DNA from: Alphaproteobacteria bacterium
GTDB lineage: Bacteria; Pseudomonadota; Alphaproteobacteria; Rhodobacterales; Rhodobacteraceae
Assembly: GCA_030425145.1 (NCBI GenBank)
Contig: JAUHVK010000009.1
Span: 85,291 to 149,290 of the forward strand
Reading direction: 5' to 3'
DNA: 64,000 bases
Shown here: positions 55,935 to 64,000 of the stretch, in pieces
Position numbering within the stretch: the first letter of the stretch is position 1
Layout of the letters: the number at the start of each line of letters is the position of its first letter
Program-made: the position numbers and the translations under genes
Notes under the pieces: model-generated
Told to the model about the DNA's origin: nothing
What the model saw: the letters and a program-made list of their open reading frames with translations, nothing else
Databases searched by the model: none

Positions 55935-56806
55935 CAAACATCACCGCTCTTCGTCAACGCTCCGAAGAGGAAGCCTCAAAGCTACCCGCGCTCTTGGCGC
56001 GGGCAGAGCATCTGGCTGGCACCGTACTCTTGGGCGAACACGGGCGGCGGCGCTCTGGCTTGGGCGATGACTTCTGGCAATACCGGCCAATGCAAGAGGG
56101 CGATGCCCTGCGCGACATTGACTGGCGCCGCTCGGCTCGCAGCGACATGCAATTCGTGCGCGAACGCGAATGGCAAATCGCGCAAAGCGTCATTCTCTGG
56201 GTCGATCAGGCCGCCTCGATGCGTTTTGCCTCCGACGCCAACTTGTCCACCAAAGTCGACCGCGCCCGCACGCTGGCGCTCGCCAGTGCGATCCTGCTGA
56301 TCCGGGGCGGCGAACGCGTGGGCCTCACCGGGTTTGACCTGCCACCCCGGCGCGGTCAGGCCCAGGTCACGCGGCTGGCGCAGATGCTCTCCGTCGATCA
56401 GGGCGATGACTACTCTGAACCCGAGGCGCGCGGCATGATCCCGCAATCCCGCGCGATCTTTTTCTCTGATTTCCTTGGCGACCCGGTTCCTGTCGAAGCC
56501 GCCTTGACCAAAGCCGCAGATCGCGGCGTGCGAGGTGCGTTGGTGCAGGTGCTTGATCCCAGCGAGGAAAGCTTTCCTTTCGACGGGCGCACCATCTTCC
56601 AAAGCATCGGCGGCGGGGTTGTCCACGAAACGCTCAAAGCAGGTGATCTGCGCAACCGCTATCTTGAACGGTTGGCCGAACGGAAAGACAGGCTCGACCG
56701 CCTGTCGCGGCTCACCGGCTGGCAGTACCTTTGCCACCACACAAGCGACAGCGCGCAATCCGCGCTGCTCTGGATTTACCGGGCTATGGATGGGGCCCAC
56801 GGATGA
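55931..56806 (+). CDS. DUF58 domain protein
   Basis: A 291-residue DUF58 protein with the family signature RRSGLGDDFWQYRPMQEGD-ALRDIDWRRSARSD and the following REREWQIAQSVILWVDQAAS. DUF58 proteins are VWA-related partners of MoxR. The start GTG at 55931 overlaps the moxR stop (GTGA), and its own stop overlaps the next ATG. Confidence 0.92.
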   Translation: MTNITALRQRSEEEASKLPALLARAEHLAGTVLLGEHGRRRSGLGDDFWQYRPMQEGDALRDIDWRRSARSDMQFVREREWQIAQSVILWVDQAASMRFASDANLSTKVDRARTLALASAILLIRGGERVGLTGFDLPPRRGQAQVTRLAQMLSVDQGDDYSEPEARGMIPQSRAIFFSDFLGDPVPVEAALTKAADRGVRGALVQVLDPSEESFPFDGRTIFQSIGGGVVHETLKAGDLRNRYLERLAERKDRLDRLSRLTGWQYLCHHTSDSAQSALLWIYRAMDGAHG

Positions 56807-59574
56807 CGATATTTGGCATCGGATTCGCGACACCCTGGCTTCTGCTGACGCTTCTGGCGCTGCCGATACTGTGGCTGATCCTGCGCGCCGTGCCCCCCGC
56901 CCCGATCCGCCGTATGTTCCCCGGCGTTGTCCTGCTTCTGGGCCTCAAGGACGACGATCAAGTCAGTGACCGGACCCCGTGGTGGCTTCTGTTGCTGAGG
57001 ATGCTGGCGGTTGCCGCACTCATCATCGGGTTGGCCGGTCCGATCCTGAACCCTCAGACCGACGACATAACAGCCAATGACGGCCCGCTTCTCGTCGTCA
57101 TGGACGGCTCATGGGCCAGCGCCGCAAGCTGGCGCGCCCGGACGCAGGCGCTCGACGGGCTGCTCGCACAAGCGGCGCGCGACGACCGCCGCGTGGCCTT
57201 GCTCAAACTCAGCGCACCGGAACCGACGAGTTTCCAGACCGCAGACGACCTAAGCACACGATTGGTGGGTCTGACGCCGGAACCTTGGGAGCCGGGAGAG
57301 GCGCAGGTCACCCGCGCAATTGACCTCTTGCCTGAGGGCGATTTTGACACCTACTGGATGTCCGACGGGCTGGAACGTGCCACCCGAGCCTCCATGCTCG
57401 ACGCACTCAAACAGCGTGGCACGGTCACCGTGTTTCAGGCCGGACAGACCATTCTCGGCCTCGCCCCGGCACGGTTTGAAGATGGCAACATCGTCCTCAC
57501 CGCCCTCCGCGCCCAATCGGGCAGCGACCGCGAAATCACAATTCTTGCCCAAGGCCGCGACCCCGCGGGCAACCCCGCCGTTCTCGCCCGCGCCACCGCA
57601 ACCTTCGAGTCGGACGCGACAACCGCCGAAACCGCGCTTTCCCTGCCCTCGGAACTCCGCGCCCGGATCAACCGGTTCGAGATCGAAGGCAACCGCAGCG
57701 CCGGGGCGACCACCCTGCCCGACGACAGCCTGCGCCGCCGCGAAGTCGCATTGATGGCAGGCCGCGAAGACCGCGAGGGCCTGCAATTACTCTCACCGCT
57801 GCACTATTTGGAAAAGGCGCTCGAACCCAGCGCCGACCTGCTCAGTGGCGCGCTGTTGGACATGATCCCGGCCAACCCCGACGTGATAGCACTGGCCGAC
57901 GTGGCAACCCTCGGCGCAGCCGAAGAGGAAGCCTTGCTCGACTGGCTCGACGGTGGCGGTATCCTGCTGCGCTTTGCTGGCCCGCGCCTTGCCGCCAGCG
58001 ACGTGAGCCGCGAAACCGAAGACCCGCTGATGCCCGTCCGCTTGCGCGCAGGTGGCCGCAGCGTCGGTGGCGCGATGAGCTGGGGAGAACCGAAATCCCT
58101 CGCTGAATTCGGCGAAGACAGTCCATTCTTCGGCCTGCCCATCCCGCCTGACGTAACCGTCACCGCGCAAGTCATGGCGCAACCCGATCCGGCCCTTGCC
58201 GAGCGCGTGATCGCGCAACTCAGCGACGGCACACCCCTCGTAACCCGCAAAGCCGTGGGTCAGGGGCAGATCATCCTGTTCCACGTCACCGCCAACGCCG
58301 AATGGTCCTCTCTGCCGCTCTCAGGTCTCTTCGTGCAGATGCTCGAAAGGCTCGCCATCGCAGCCGGAAGCTCAAGCCAGCCCAGCGCCGAAGATCTCGC
58401 GGGCACAATCTGGCAGCCGAACATGGTGCTCGACGCCTTCGGGTCGCTCGACGACGGTAGCACCCTTCCCGGCGTGCCCGGCGAAGACATGGTCGAAGCC
58501 GCCCTCGGCCCTGACCTGCGCCCCGGCCTTTACCAAAGTCAGGACCGCACCATGGCCCGCAACGTGCTTTCGCTCGACGCCGTTCTGACCCCGGCCAACT
58601 GGCCCTCCGACATCACCGTCGAAGGGCTCACCCAGTCCGAGGAAACACCGCTCGCAGGTTGGCTGCTTGCCCTCGCAATCGCGCTTCTGCTTGCTGACAT
58701 CATCGCCTCGCTGTTCCTCTCTGGTCGCCTCTCCCGCCCTCGCGCCACAACTATCGCCGGGATCGCCTTGGCTCTCCTGCTGATGCCGGTTCCCCCGGCA
58801 CAGGCGCAATCCACCGCCGACCAATTCGCCCTCGCCGCCACGTCCGAGGTCACCTTCGCCCATGTGATCACCGGCGATGAAACGCTCGACCGTACGGCGG
58901 CCGCAGGCCTTCGAGGCCTGTCGGAAACCCTGTTCTTCCGCACCTCCGTCGAACCGGCAGAACCGGTCGCGGTGAACCTCGAGACCGACGAGCTGGCTTT
59001 CTTCCCGTTCCTCTATTGGCCGATCAGCCCCGACCAACCGACCCCTTCGGTTGAGGCGTATGCCAAGCTGAACACCTATCTGCGCTCAGGCGGGATGATT
59101 ATGTTCGACACCCGCGATGCCGACATCGCCCGTTTCGGCACCGGCAGCCCGAATGGCCGCAAGCTGCAACAACTGGCTGCCCCGCTCGACATTCCGCCGC
59201 TCGAACCGATCCCGCAGGACCACGTACTCACCCGCACCTTCTACCTGCTTCAGGATTTCCCGGGTCGCCACAACAGCACCGATGTCTGGGTAGAAGCCGC
59301 GCCCCCCGATGCCGAACTTGTCGAAGGTATGCCCTTCCGCAACCTCAACGATAACGTCACCCCGGTGATCATCGGCGGCAACGATTGGGCCTCTGCTTGG
59401 GCCATGGACCAGCGCGGCAACCCGCTCTTTCCCATCGGGCGCGGCTATTCCGGCGAACGCCAGCGCGAGATCGCGTACCGCTTCGGGGTCAATCTGGTCA
59501 TGCACGTGCTGACCGGGAACTATAAATCCGATCAGGTTCACGTGCCTGCACTTCTTGACAGGTTGGGCAATTGA
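56803..59574 (+). CDS. BatA-like membrane protein with DUF4159 C-terminus
   Basis: A 923-residue membrane protein. Two N-terminal helices (ATPWLLLTLLALPILWLILR and LLLLRMLAVAALIIGLAG) are of the BatA type, followed by a VWA-like region (VMDGSWASAASW; its metal site is imperfect), a helix near residue 640 (LLALAIALLLADIIASLFLS), and the DUF4159 domain (about 690-923; FAHVITGDETLDRTAAAGLR, FFPFLYWPISPDQ). It is third in the MoxR operon. The exact role is unknown. Confidence 0.9.
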   Translation: MTIFGIGFATPWLLLTLLALPILWLILRAVPPAPIRRMFPGVVLLLGLKDDDQVSDRTPWWLLLLRMLAVAALIIGLAGPILNPQTDDITANDGPLLVVMDGSWASAASWRARTQALDGLLAQAARDDRRVALLKLSAPEPTSFQTADDLSTRLVGLTPEPWEPGEAQVTRAIDLLPEGDFDTYWMSDGLERATRASMLDALKQRGTVTVFQAGQTILGLAPARFEDGNIVLTALRAQSGSDREITILAQGRDPAGNPAVLARATATFESDATTAETALSLPSELRARINRFEIEGNRSAGATTLPDDSLRRREVALMAGREDREGLQLLSPLHYLEKALEPSADLLSGALLDMIPANPDVIALADVATLGAAEEEALLDWLDGGGILLRFAGPRLAASDVSRETEDPLMPVRLRAGGRSVGGAMSWGEPKSLAEFGEDSPFFGLPIPPDVTVTAQVMAQPDPALAERVIAQLSDGTPLVTRKAVGQGQIILFHVTANAEWSSLPLSGLFVQMLERLAIAAGSSSQPSAEDLAGTIWQPNMVLDAFGSLDDGSTLPGVPGEDMVEAALGPDLRPGLYQSQDRTMARNVLSLDAVLTPANWPSDITVEGLTQSEETPLAGWLLALAIALLLADIIASLFLSGRLSRPRATTIAGIALALLLMPVPPAQAQSTADQFALAATSEVTFAHVITGDETLDRTAAAGLRGLSETLFFRTSVEPAEPVAVNLETDELAFFPFLYWPISPDQPTPSVEAYAKLNTYLRSGGMIMFDTRDADIARFGTGSPNGRKLQQLAAPLDIPPLEPIPQDHVLTRTFYLLQDFPGRHNSTDVWVEAAPPDAELVEGMPFRNLNDNVTPVIIGGNDWASAWAMDQRGNPLFPIGRGYSGERQREIAYRFGVNLVMHVLTGNYKSDQVHVPALLDRLGN

Positions 59575-61616
59575 TGACCGGCAGCATCGTCTTCGATCCA
59601 CTTATTCCGTGGGTGTTCATCGCCGGTCTGGCTTTGCTCGCCGCGCTTGGCGTGGCTTTGGCGCTGTGGCGCGGGCTTCAGGGCTGGGCGCTTCGCGCGC
59701 TGGCGGCGCTGGTCGTGCTCGCCGCCCTCGCGCAGCCGTCGTATCAGATCGAAGACCGCGCGCCGCTCTCGAACATCGTGCTGATCGTCGAAGACAGAAG
59801 CGCCAGCCAATCGCTGGGCGACCGCCTGAACGACACCACCAATGCGGCCGTCGCATTGGCAGCCCAGATAAACGCCCGCGACAACACCGAAATCCGCCGG
59901 ATTGAGGTCGGCGACGGCGAAGGCGACACAGGCACGCTGCTCATGTCCGCCGTGTCCGACGCTTTGGCCGAAGAGCCGCGCGGCCGCATCGCAGGCATCT
60001 TCCTGCTCAGCGACGGGCGTGTGCACGATCTCGAACGCACCCCCGACCTGCCCGCCCCGCTGCACTTGCTTCTCACCGGCAAGGAAACCGACTGGGACCG
60101 CCGCCTGATCGTCAAGAACGCGCCGGCCTTCGCCATCCTTGGCGAACCCGTCACACTGACACTGCGCGTCGAAGACGATGGCGCTGCCCCACAAGCCACC
60201 TCCACTGTGATCGACATCTCGGTCGACGGACAGGAGGCTCAGCGCTTTGACATGCCCATCGGCGAAGACATCGAACTGCCGATCACCTTGCCCCATGGCG
60301 GGCTGAACGTGATCCAGTTCACCGTTCCCACCGCCGAGGATGAACTCACTGACCGTAACAACACGGCGCTTGTTCAGATCAACGGTGTCCGCGACCGCCT
60401 GCGCGTGCTGCTGGTCAGCGGCGAACCACACGCCGGTGGCCGCACATGGCGCAACCTTCTCAAATCCGACAGCTCGGTCGATCTGGTGCACTTCACCATC
60501 CTGCGCCCGCCGGAAAAGCAGGACGGTGTTCCGGTTACCGAACTGTCGCTGATCGCCTTCCCGACTCGCGAATTGTTTCTTGAGAAGATCGAGGATTTCG
60601 ACCTCATCATCTTCGACCGTTACAAGCGGCGCGGCATCCTGCCCGCGATCTATCTCGACAACGTGGCGAACTATGTCCAGGGCGGCGGCGCGGTCCTGAT
60701 CGCGGCTGGCCCGGATTTCGCCAGCGCAGACAGCATCTACCGTTCCCCTCTGGCTGACATCATTCCTGCCGAACCCACCGCTCGCGTGTTCGAACGCGGC
60801 TACCGTCCCGGCATCACAGAACTGGGCGACCGCCACCCAGTCACCTCCGGCCTTGCCGGGGCCGACACCTGGGGCCGCTGGATGCGCCAGATCGAAGTGG
60901 AGCCTATCGGCGGCGACGTGGTGATGAGCGGTATCGACGACAAACCGCTGCTTGTCCTTGACCGCGTTGGCGAAGGCCGCGTTGCGCTGATTGCCTCCGA
61001 CCACGCCTGGCTCTGGTCGCGCGGTTTCGAAGGCGGCGGTCCACAACTCGACCTGCTACGCCGACTGGCCCACTGGATGATGAAAGAACCCGAGCTTGAG
61101 GAAGAGGCGCTCTGGGCCGAACCCACTGGCCAGACCATGCGCATCATCCGCCGCACGCTCGACGAAACCATCGGTGCCGTGACCGTCACGCGCCCCGACG
61201 GCACCGAAGAAGAGATCACACTGGAAGAGGTCACACCGGGCCGCTTTGAGGCGCTTTATACCGGACCCGAGATTGGTCTCTACCGCCTTGCCGAAGGCGA
61301 TCAAGAAGCGGTCGTCGGCCTCGGCCCTGCCGCCCCGCGCGAGTTCGAACAAACAATCGCCAGCGGCGAGGTGCTGGAGCCGGTTGTGGACGGCACCCGC
61401 GGCGGCGTCCGCCGTCTGGAAGACGGCCTGCCCAGCATCCGCTCCGTCGGTGAAGGCCGCCCCGCAGCAGGTCGCGGCTGGCTCGGCATCACTCCGCGCG
61501 AGGCATTTGAGACGTTGGACGTGACCCAAACCCCGATGCTGCCTGGCTGGCTGGTCCTGCTGCTGGCATCCGGCCTGATCCTCGGCGCGTGGCTGCGCGA
61601 AGGGCGCAGGACATAA
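59574..61616 (+). CDS. VWA-like/glutamine amidotransferase-like membrane protein of the MoxR operon
   Basis: A 680-residue membrane protein with two N-terminal helices (WVFIAGLALLAALGVALALW, ALRALAALVVLAALAQPS) and one at the C-terminus (GWLVLLLASGLILGAWL). A VWA-like domain follows the first helices and keeps a D-x-S-x-S metal site (VEDRSASQS). A second region (FDLIIFDRYKRRGILPAIYL, YVQGGGAVLIAAGP) has the class I glutamine-amidotransferase-like fold pattern without an obvious catalytic triad. The ATG at 59574 overlaps the previous stop by one base. It is last in the operon. Confidence 0.85.
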   Translation: MTGSIVFDPLIPWVFIAGLALLAALGVALALWRGLQGWALRALAALVVLAALAQPSYQIEDRAPLSNIVLIVEDRSASQSLGDRLNDTTNAAVALAAQINARDNTEIRRIEVGDGEGDTGTLLMSAVSDALAEEPRGRIAGIFLLSDGRVHDLERTPDLPAPLHLLLTGKETDWDRRLIVKNAPAFAILGEPVTLTLRVEDDGAAPQATSTVIDISVDGQEAQRFDMPIGEDIELPITLPHGGLNVIQFTVPTAEDELTDRNNTALVQINGVRDRLRVLLVSGEPHAGGRTWRNLLKSDSSVDLVHFTILRPPEKQDGVPVTELSLIAFPTRELFLEKIEDFDLIIFDRYKRRGILPAIYLDNVANYVQGGGAVLIAAGPDFASADSIYRSPLADIIPAEPTARVFERGYRPGITELGDRHPVTSGLAGADTWGRWMRQIEVEPIGGDVVMSGIDDKPLLVLDRVGEGRVALIASDHAWLWSRGFEGGGPQLDLLRRLAHWMMKEPELEEEALWAEPTGQTMRIIRRTLDETIGAVTVTRPDGTEEEITLEEVTPGRFEALYTGPEIGLYRLAEGDQEAVVGLGPAAPREFEQTIASGEVLEPVVDGTRGGVRRLEDGLPSIRSVGEGRPAAGRGWLGITPREAFETLDVTQTPMLPGWLVLLLASGLILGAWLREGRRT

Positions 61617-61639
61617 GCGATTGTTAACAAAAGGTTAAA

Positions 61640-61695
61640 GGGTCCGGTTCGGTCCTATTGTTTCGCGCGCGAAACATTTGGTCCGGATCGGACCC
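61640..61695. repeat. 56-nt imperfect inverted repeat
   Basis: A long stem of 28 + 28 nt with three mismatches and two G-T pairs. The outer arms are GGGTCCG and CGGACCC; the core is the perfect palindrome GTTTCGCGCGCGAAAC (61660-61675). It lies between the convergent MoxR-operon end and the dsbA-like gene, next to TTGTTAACAA (61621-61630). Confidence 0.7.
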
Positions 61696-61731
61696 ATTCT
61701 CAAATACGCAACACAAACAAAAAGGCCGGTC

Positions 61732-61756
61732 CAACGAACCGGCCTTCAAGCGCAAT
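61732..61756 (-). terminator. Terminator after the dsbA-like gene
   Basis: AAGGCCGGT (61732-61740) pairs with ACCGGCCTT (61748-61756); on the minus strand it is followed by TTTTGTTTGTGTT, a usable T-rich tail. Confidence 0.85.
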
Positions 61757-61767
61757 TTGAAATACGA

Positions 61768-62451
61768 TCAGCCGCCGAGCCGCTCGTTGATGATTTCCTT
61801 GAACTCATCATAGCTCATGTTGGAATAGGTGGTGCCGTCGATCACGAAAGACGGGGTCGAGCTGATGCCATGCTCTTCGGCATTCGCCTGATACCATTCG
61901 ATCAGTGCCCGCGCCTGATCGCCATTGCTCAGGCAGGCTTCCAACTGGTCGTTCTCGATCCCTGCGATCTTCCCGATCTTGCGCAGTTCATCGGCAATCG
62001 CCGCTTCCGAACCCGCACGTGCCCATTCGCTCTGCGTGTCGTAGATCATTTCCGTGATGCCAAAGAACCGGTCCTCACCACCACAACGCGCGACCAGTGA
62101 TCCCCACAGACCGTAGCGGTCAAAATAGACCTCGCGATAGGTGAACTTAACCTTGCCGCTGTCGATGTAATCCGCCTTCAGATCCTTGAAGACGCCCTTG
62201 TGAAAATTGGCGCAATGCGGACAGGTGTAAGACGCGTATTCAATTATCTCGACCGGTGCGTCCTCGGCACCCAGAACCATCTCCTGAACGGTGACTTCCG
62301 CAGCAGCGCTCTCCTGCGCATTGGCCGCACCCGGAAGCGCGATGGCCTGTCCGTTGAGCGTCGGTGCCTGTGTGCCCGTTCCGGCAACCCACCATCCCGC
62401 GCCCGCGACCAGTGCCGCAGCCAGTGCAATTGTCGTCAACCGTTGTTTCAT
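61768..62451 (-). CDS. DsbA family thiol-disulfide oxidoreductase
   Basis: A 227-residue exported thioredoxin-fold protein. An N-terminal hydrophobic segment (TTIALAAALVAGAGWWVAG) is a signal or anchor. The active site is YTCPHCANFH (Cys77, Cys80) with the CPHC dipeptide of DsbA. The cis-proline loop follows later (SSTPSFVIDG). It oxidises cysteines in the periplasm. It lies downstream of dciA on the same strand, as is usual beside mutY in Rhodobacterales. Confidence 0.91.
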   Translation of the reverse strand: MKQRLTTIALAAALVAGAGWWVAGTGTQAPTLNGQAIALPGAANAQESAAAEVTVQEMVLGAEDAPVEIIEYASYTCPHCANFHKGVFKDLKADYIDSGKVKFTYREVYFDRYGLWGSLVARCGGEDRFFGITEMIYDTQSEWARAGSEAAIADELRKIGKIAGIENDQLEACLSNGDQARALIEWYQANAEEHGISSTPSFVIDGTTYSNMSYDEFKEIINERLGG

Positions 62452-62483
62452 TGCGAAACCCTTTGTTCTGTTTCCTCTGGGAC

Positions 62484-62996
62484 CTAGGTCCGATTTTGCG
62501 TTTTTGAATAGACGTTCGTGGCCAGACGTTCCAGCGCCGCGCGCAATCCGTCATCCCGAATCCCATCGGCCATGGTCTGCGCCTCGGGCAGGATCGGTGC
62601 CGGTGTGTCGTCGCGGGCCGCTTTGGGGCGGTGATCGAAACTCGCCTGCCCTTCGGAAAACCCGGTCGAGGCCGTCTGCGTGATCCGCACTTTGGAAATC
62701 GCGTTATAGCCGTAAACCGCGTTCACCTTTTCGCGCAGCTTTTCCTTCTGCATCTCCAGCATCGGCGCATTCGCCCCGGTGGTCAGCAGCGTCAGCGTGG
62801 CACCGAAACCACCGCGCCCATAGCGCACTTCGACGGGTCGGCTGATGGCGGCAATGTCTTCGCCCGCGATCTCAGCCCAATGGGTCAGAAGCCGGGATTG
62901 CGCAAAGCCACGGGTCTCCGACGTCTTGCGGATCTGCGTCTGCAAGAGGCTCGATGTGCGTTTGAAGCCGTGGGTCTGACCGTTGCGCGGCGGCAT
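62484..62996 (-). CDS. dciA: DciA family (DUF721) protein
   Basis: A 170-residue DUF721/DciA protein. The domain (about 15-115) contains LLTHWAEIAGEDIAAISRPV and MLEMQKEKLREKVNAVYGY. DciA loads the replicative helicase DnaB in bacteria without DnaC. The C-terminal 50 residues are variable. It is divergent from mutY; the 82-bp gap holds both promoters. Confidence 0.88.
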   Translation of the reverse strand: MPPRNGQTHGFKRTSSLLQTQIRKTSETRGFAQSRLLTHWAEIAGEDIAAISRPVEVRYGRGGFGATLTLLTTGANAPMLEMQKEKLREKVNAVYGYNAISKVRITQTASTGFSEGQASFDHRPKAARDDTPAPILPEAQTMADGIRDDGLRAALERLATNVYSKTQNRT

Positions 62997-63078
62997 GTTT
63001 GACTCCCTGTCTCGAACACTATTCTAGTGGCGCAGCGCCTGTGCAACCAGCCCACAAATGAGACCCGAGTTCAAAGGA

Positions 63079-63879
63079 ATGTCAGACTTGCGTGAACGGC
63101 CCGACCCCGCCGCGTTGCTGGACTGGTACGACAGACACGCCCGCCAGATGCCATGGCGCATCGGCCCGGCGGCACGGGCACAAGGCGTCCGCCCCGATCC
63201 CTACCGCGTCTGGATGTCAGAAATCATGCTGCAGCAGACCACGGTTGCAGCCGTCAAAAGCTATTTCGAGGCCTTCACCACCCGCTGGCCCACAGTCAGC
63301 GATCTGGCACAGGCCGAAGATGCCGATGTGATGGCGGCATGGGCTGGACTCGGCTACTACGCGCGCGCCCGCAACCTGCTCAAATGCGCCCGCGCGGTGC
63401 ATCACGATCATGGTGGCGTGTTTCCGGAAACCTTTGACGGCCTCATCACCCTTCCGGGTATCGGCCCCTACACCGCCGCGGCCATTGCGTCGATCGCCTT
63501 CGACCTTCCGGAAACCGTGCTCGACGGAAACGTCGAACGGGTGATGGCACGCCTTCACAACGATCACACACCATTGCCCGCTGCGAAACCCGTGTTCATG
63601 GACTACGCCGCCGCGCTCACCCCACAGACACGCCCCGGCTGCTATGCCCAAGCGGTGATGGATCTGGGCGCCACGATCTGCACCCCGCGCAACCCGGCCT
63701 GCGGCCTTTGTCCCTGGCGAAAGTCCTGCGCGGCATGGGCGGAAGGCACAGCAAAGGACCTGCCAAAGAAAGCCCCGAAGAAACGCAAACCCACCCGGTT
63801 TGGCATCGCCTATCTTGCCCGGCGAGTCGATGGCGCTTGGCTGCTGGAGCAACGCCCAGACAGCGGGCTTCTAGAGAGG
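63079..63879 (+). pseudogene. mutY: Adenine DNA glycosylase MutY, C-terminus lost to an insertion
   Basis: About 265 codons of MutY from ATG 63079. The catalytic part is complete: SEIMLQQTTV with Glu48, helix-hairpin-helix LPGIGPYT, VLDGNVERV with Asp149, and iron-sulfur ligands Cys201, Cys208, Cys211 and Cys217. The C-terminal Nudix-like domain starts normally (GIAYLARRVDGAWLLEQRPD-SGLL), but after residue 265 the sequence turns into unrelated DNA that reads as an insertion-sequence end. That domain recognises 8-oxoguanine opposite A, so function is probably lost or poor. The frame stays open to the window edge, giving a foreign tail. Confidence 0.82.
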
Positions 63880-64000
63880 TGGTCCTGGTTTTTCGACCAG
63901 TTTTATGCCGCGCAGCGCTCTGGCATGGGTTTCATATCACGCGGCAAGTTTCATGTTTGCTTTGCGATTAGCATAAACCTCGTCTGGGGTCATCAGACCG
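63880..64000 (-). mobile_element. Edge of an insertion sequence inside mutY (IS3-like)
   Basis: MutY likeness stops at about 63873. The following DNA begins TGGTCCTGGTTTTTCGACCA, which looks like a terminal inverted repeat, and 40 bp further on the minus strand carries a transposase C-terminus. Only 121 bp are in the window, so the other end and the target duplication are not visible. The exact boundary may vary by several bases. Family assignment (IS3 superfamily, integrase core) rests on the transposase tail alone. Confidence 0.7.
63937..64000 (-). CDS. Transposase C-terminal end (partial)
   Basis: Reading leftwards from the window edge the frame gives GLMTPDEVYANRKANMKLAA and then stop TGA at 63939-63937. 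The 'LTPDE-x-Y' pattern and short basic end are those of IS3-type integrase-core transposases (orfB), where this segment follows the catalytic DDE domain. The catalytic part lies beyond the window. Confidence 0.65.
   Translation of the reverse strand, partial: GLMTPDEVYANRKANMKLAA

Overview
The window is a chromosomal segment of an alphaproteobacterium of the order Rhodobacterales (Roseobacter group). This rests on high GC content and on gene orders typical of that group: rimP-nusA-ylxR-infB; rnd-lptC-lptA-lptB-raiA-ptsN with no rpoN between; dnaK-dnaJ-radC; a DUF1285 gene divergent from a MoxR/DUF58/DUF4159 operon; and dciA-dsbA divergent from mutY. No rRNA, tRNA, CRISPR array or prophage was seen. 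The genus cannot be fixed from this sequence alone.

Layout. 1-6.8 kb: a cut gene start, a small periplasmic protein, and the outer-membrane assembly pair tamA-tamB. 6.8-13.4 kb: a Hint-domain gene facing the rimP-nusA-ylxR-infB operon, whose leader carries an intrinsic-terminator-like hairpin just before rimP. 13.4-23.6 kb: a 44-codon gene, the ppi-argJ-mutT operon, secA, two exported proteins (one a binding-protein/OmpA fusion), radC and dnaJ. 23.7-26.4 kb: dnaK with a probable sigma-32 promoter, and alkB. 26.4-35.9 kb: a glycan region with an ABC-2 permease, cysQ, galU, four glycosyltransferases and a two-domain sulfotransferase. 35.9-39.7 kb: ptsN, raiA, lptBAC and an RNase D-type gene. 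39.7-42.6 kb: a 0.9 kb AT-richer gap full of inverted repeats, an ExoY-type sugar transferase, an FMN reductase and an OmpA-type lipoprotein. 42.7-49.4 kb: repair genes (ada-like, nth, alkX-like, polA) and a PfkB kinase. 49.5-51.7 kb: a membrane protein, a zinc protein, an ABC ATPase and a HIT protein. 51.7-54.2 kb: a second Branch-type glycosyltransferase next to a second sulfotransferase. 54.3-61.6 kb: DUF1285 and the four-gene MoxR operon. 61.7-64 kb: dsbA-like, dciA, and a mutY gene cut by an insertion sequence of which only the edge is in the window.

How the genes may work together. The best candidate for an undescribed system is a sulfated surface-glycan pathway. Two separate loci each pair a Branch (GT14-like) glycosyltransferase carrying a large uncharacterised C-terminal domain with a sulfotransferase. 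The first locus also holds galU, for UDP-glucose, and cysQ, which degrades the PAP by-product of sulfotransferases. Two other signals stand out. One is a repeated element of two abutting palindromes with a shared tail, found in two copies 4.8 kb apart. The other is the insertion in mutY, which predicts loss of 8-oxoG:A recognition and a mutator tendency.
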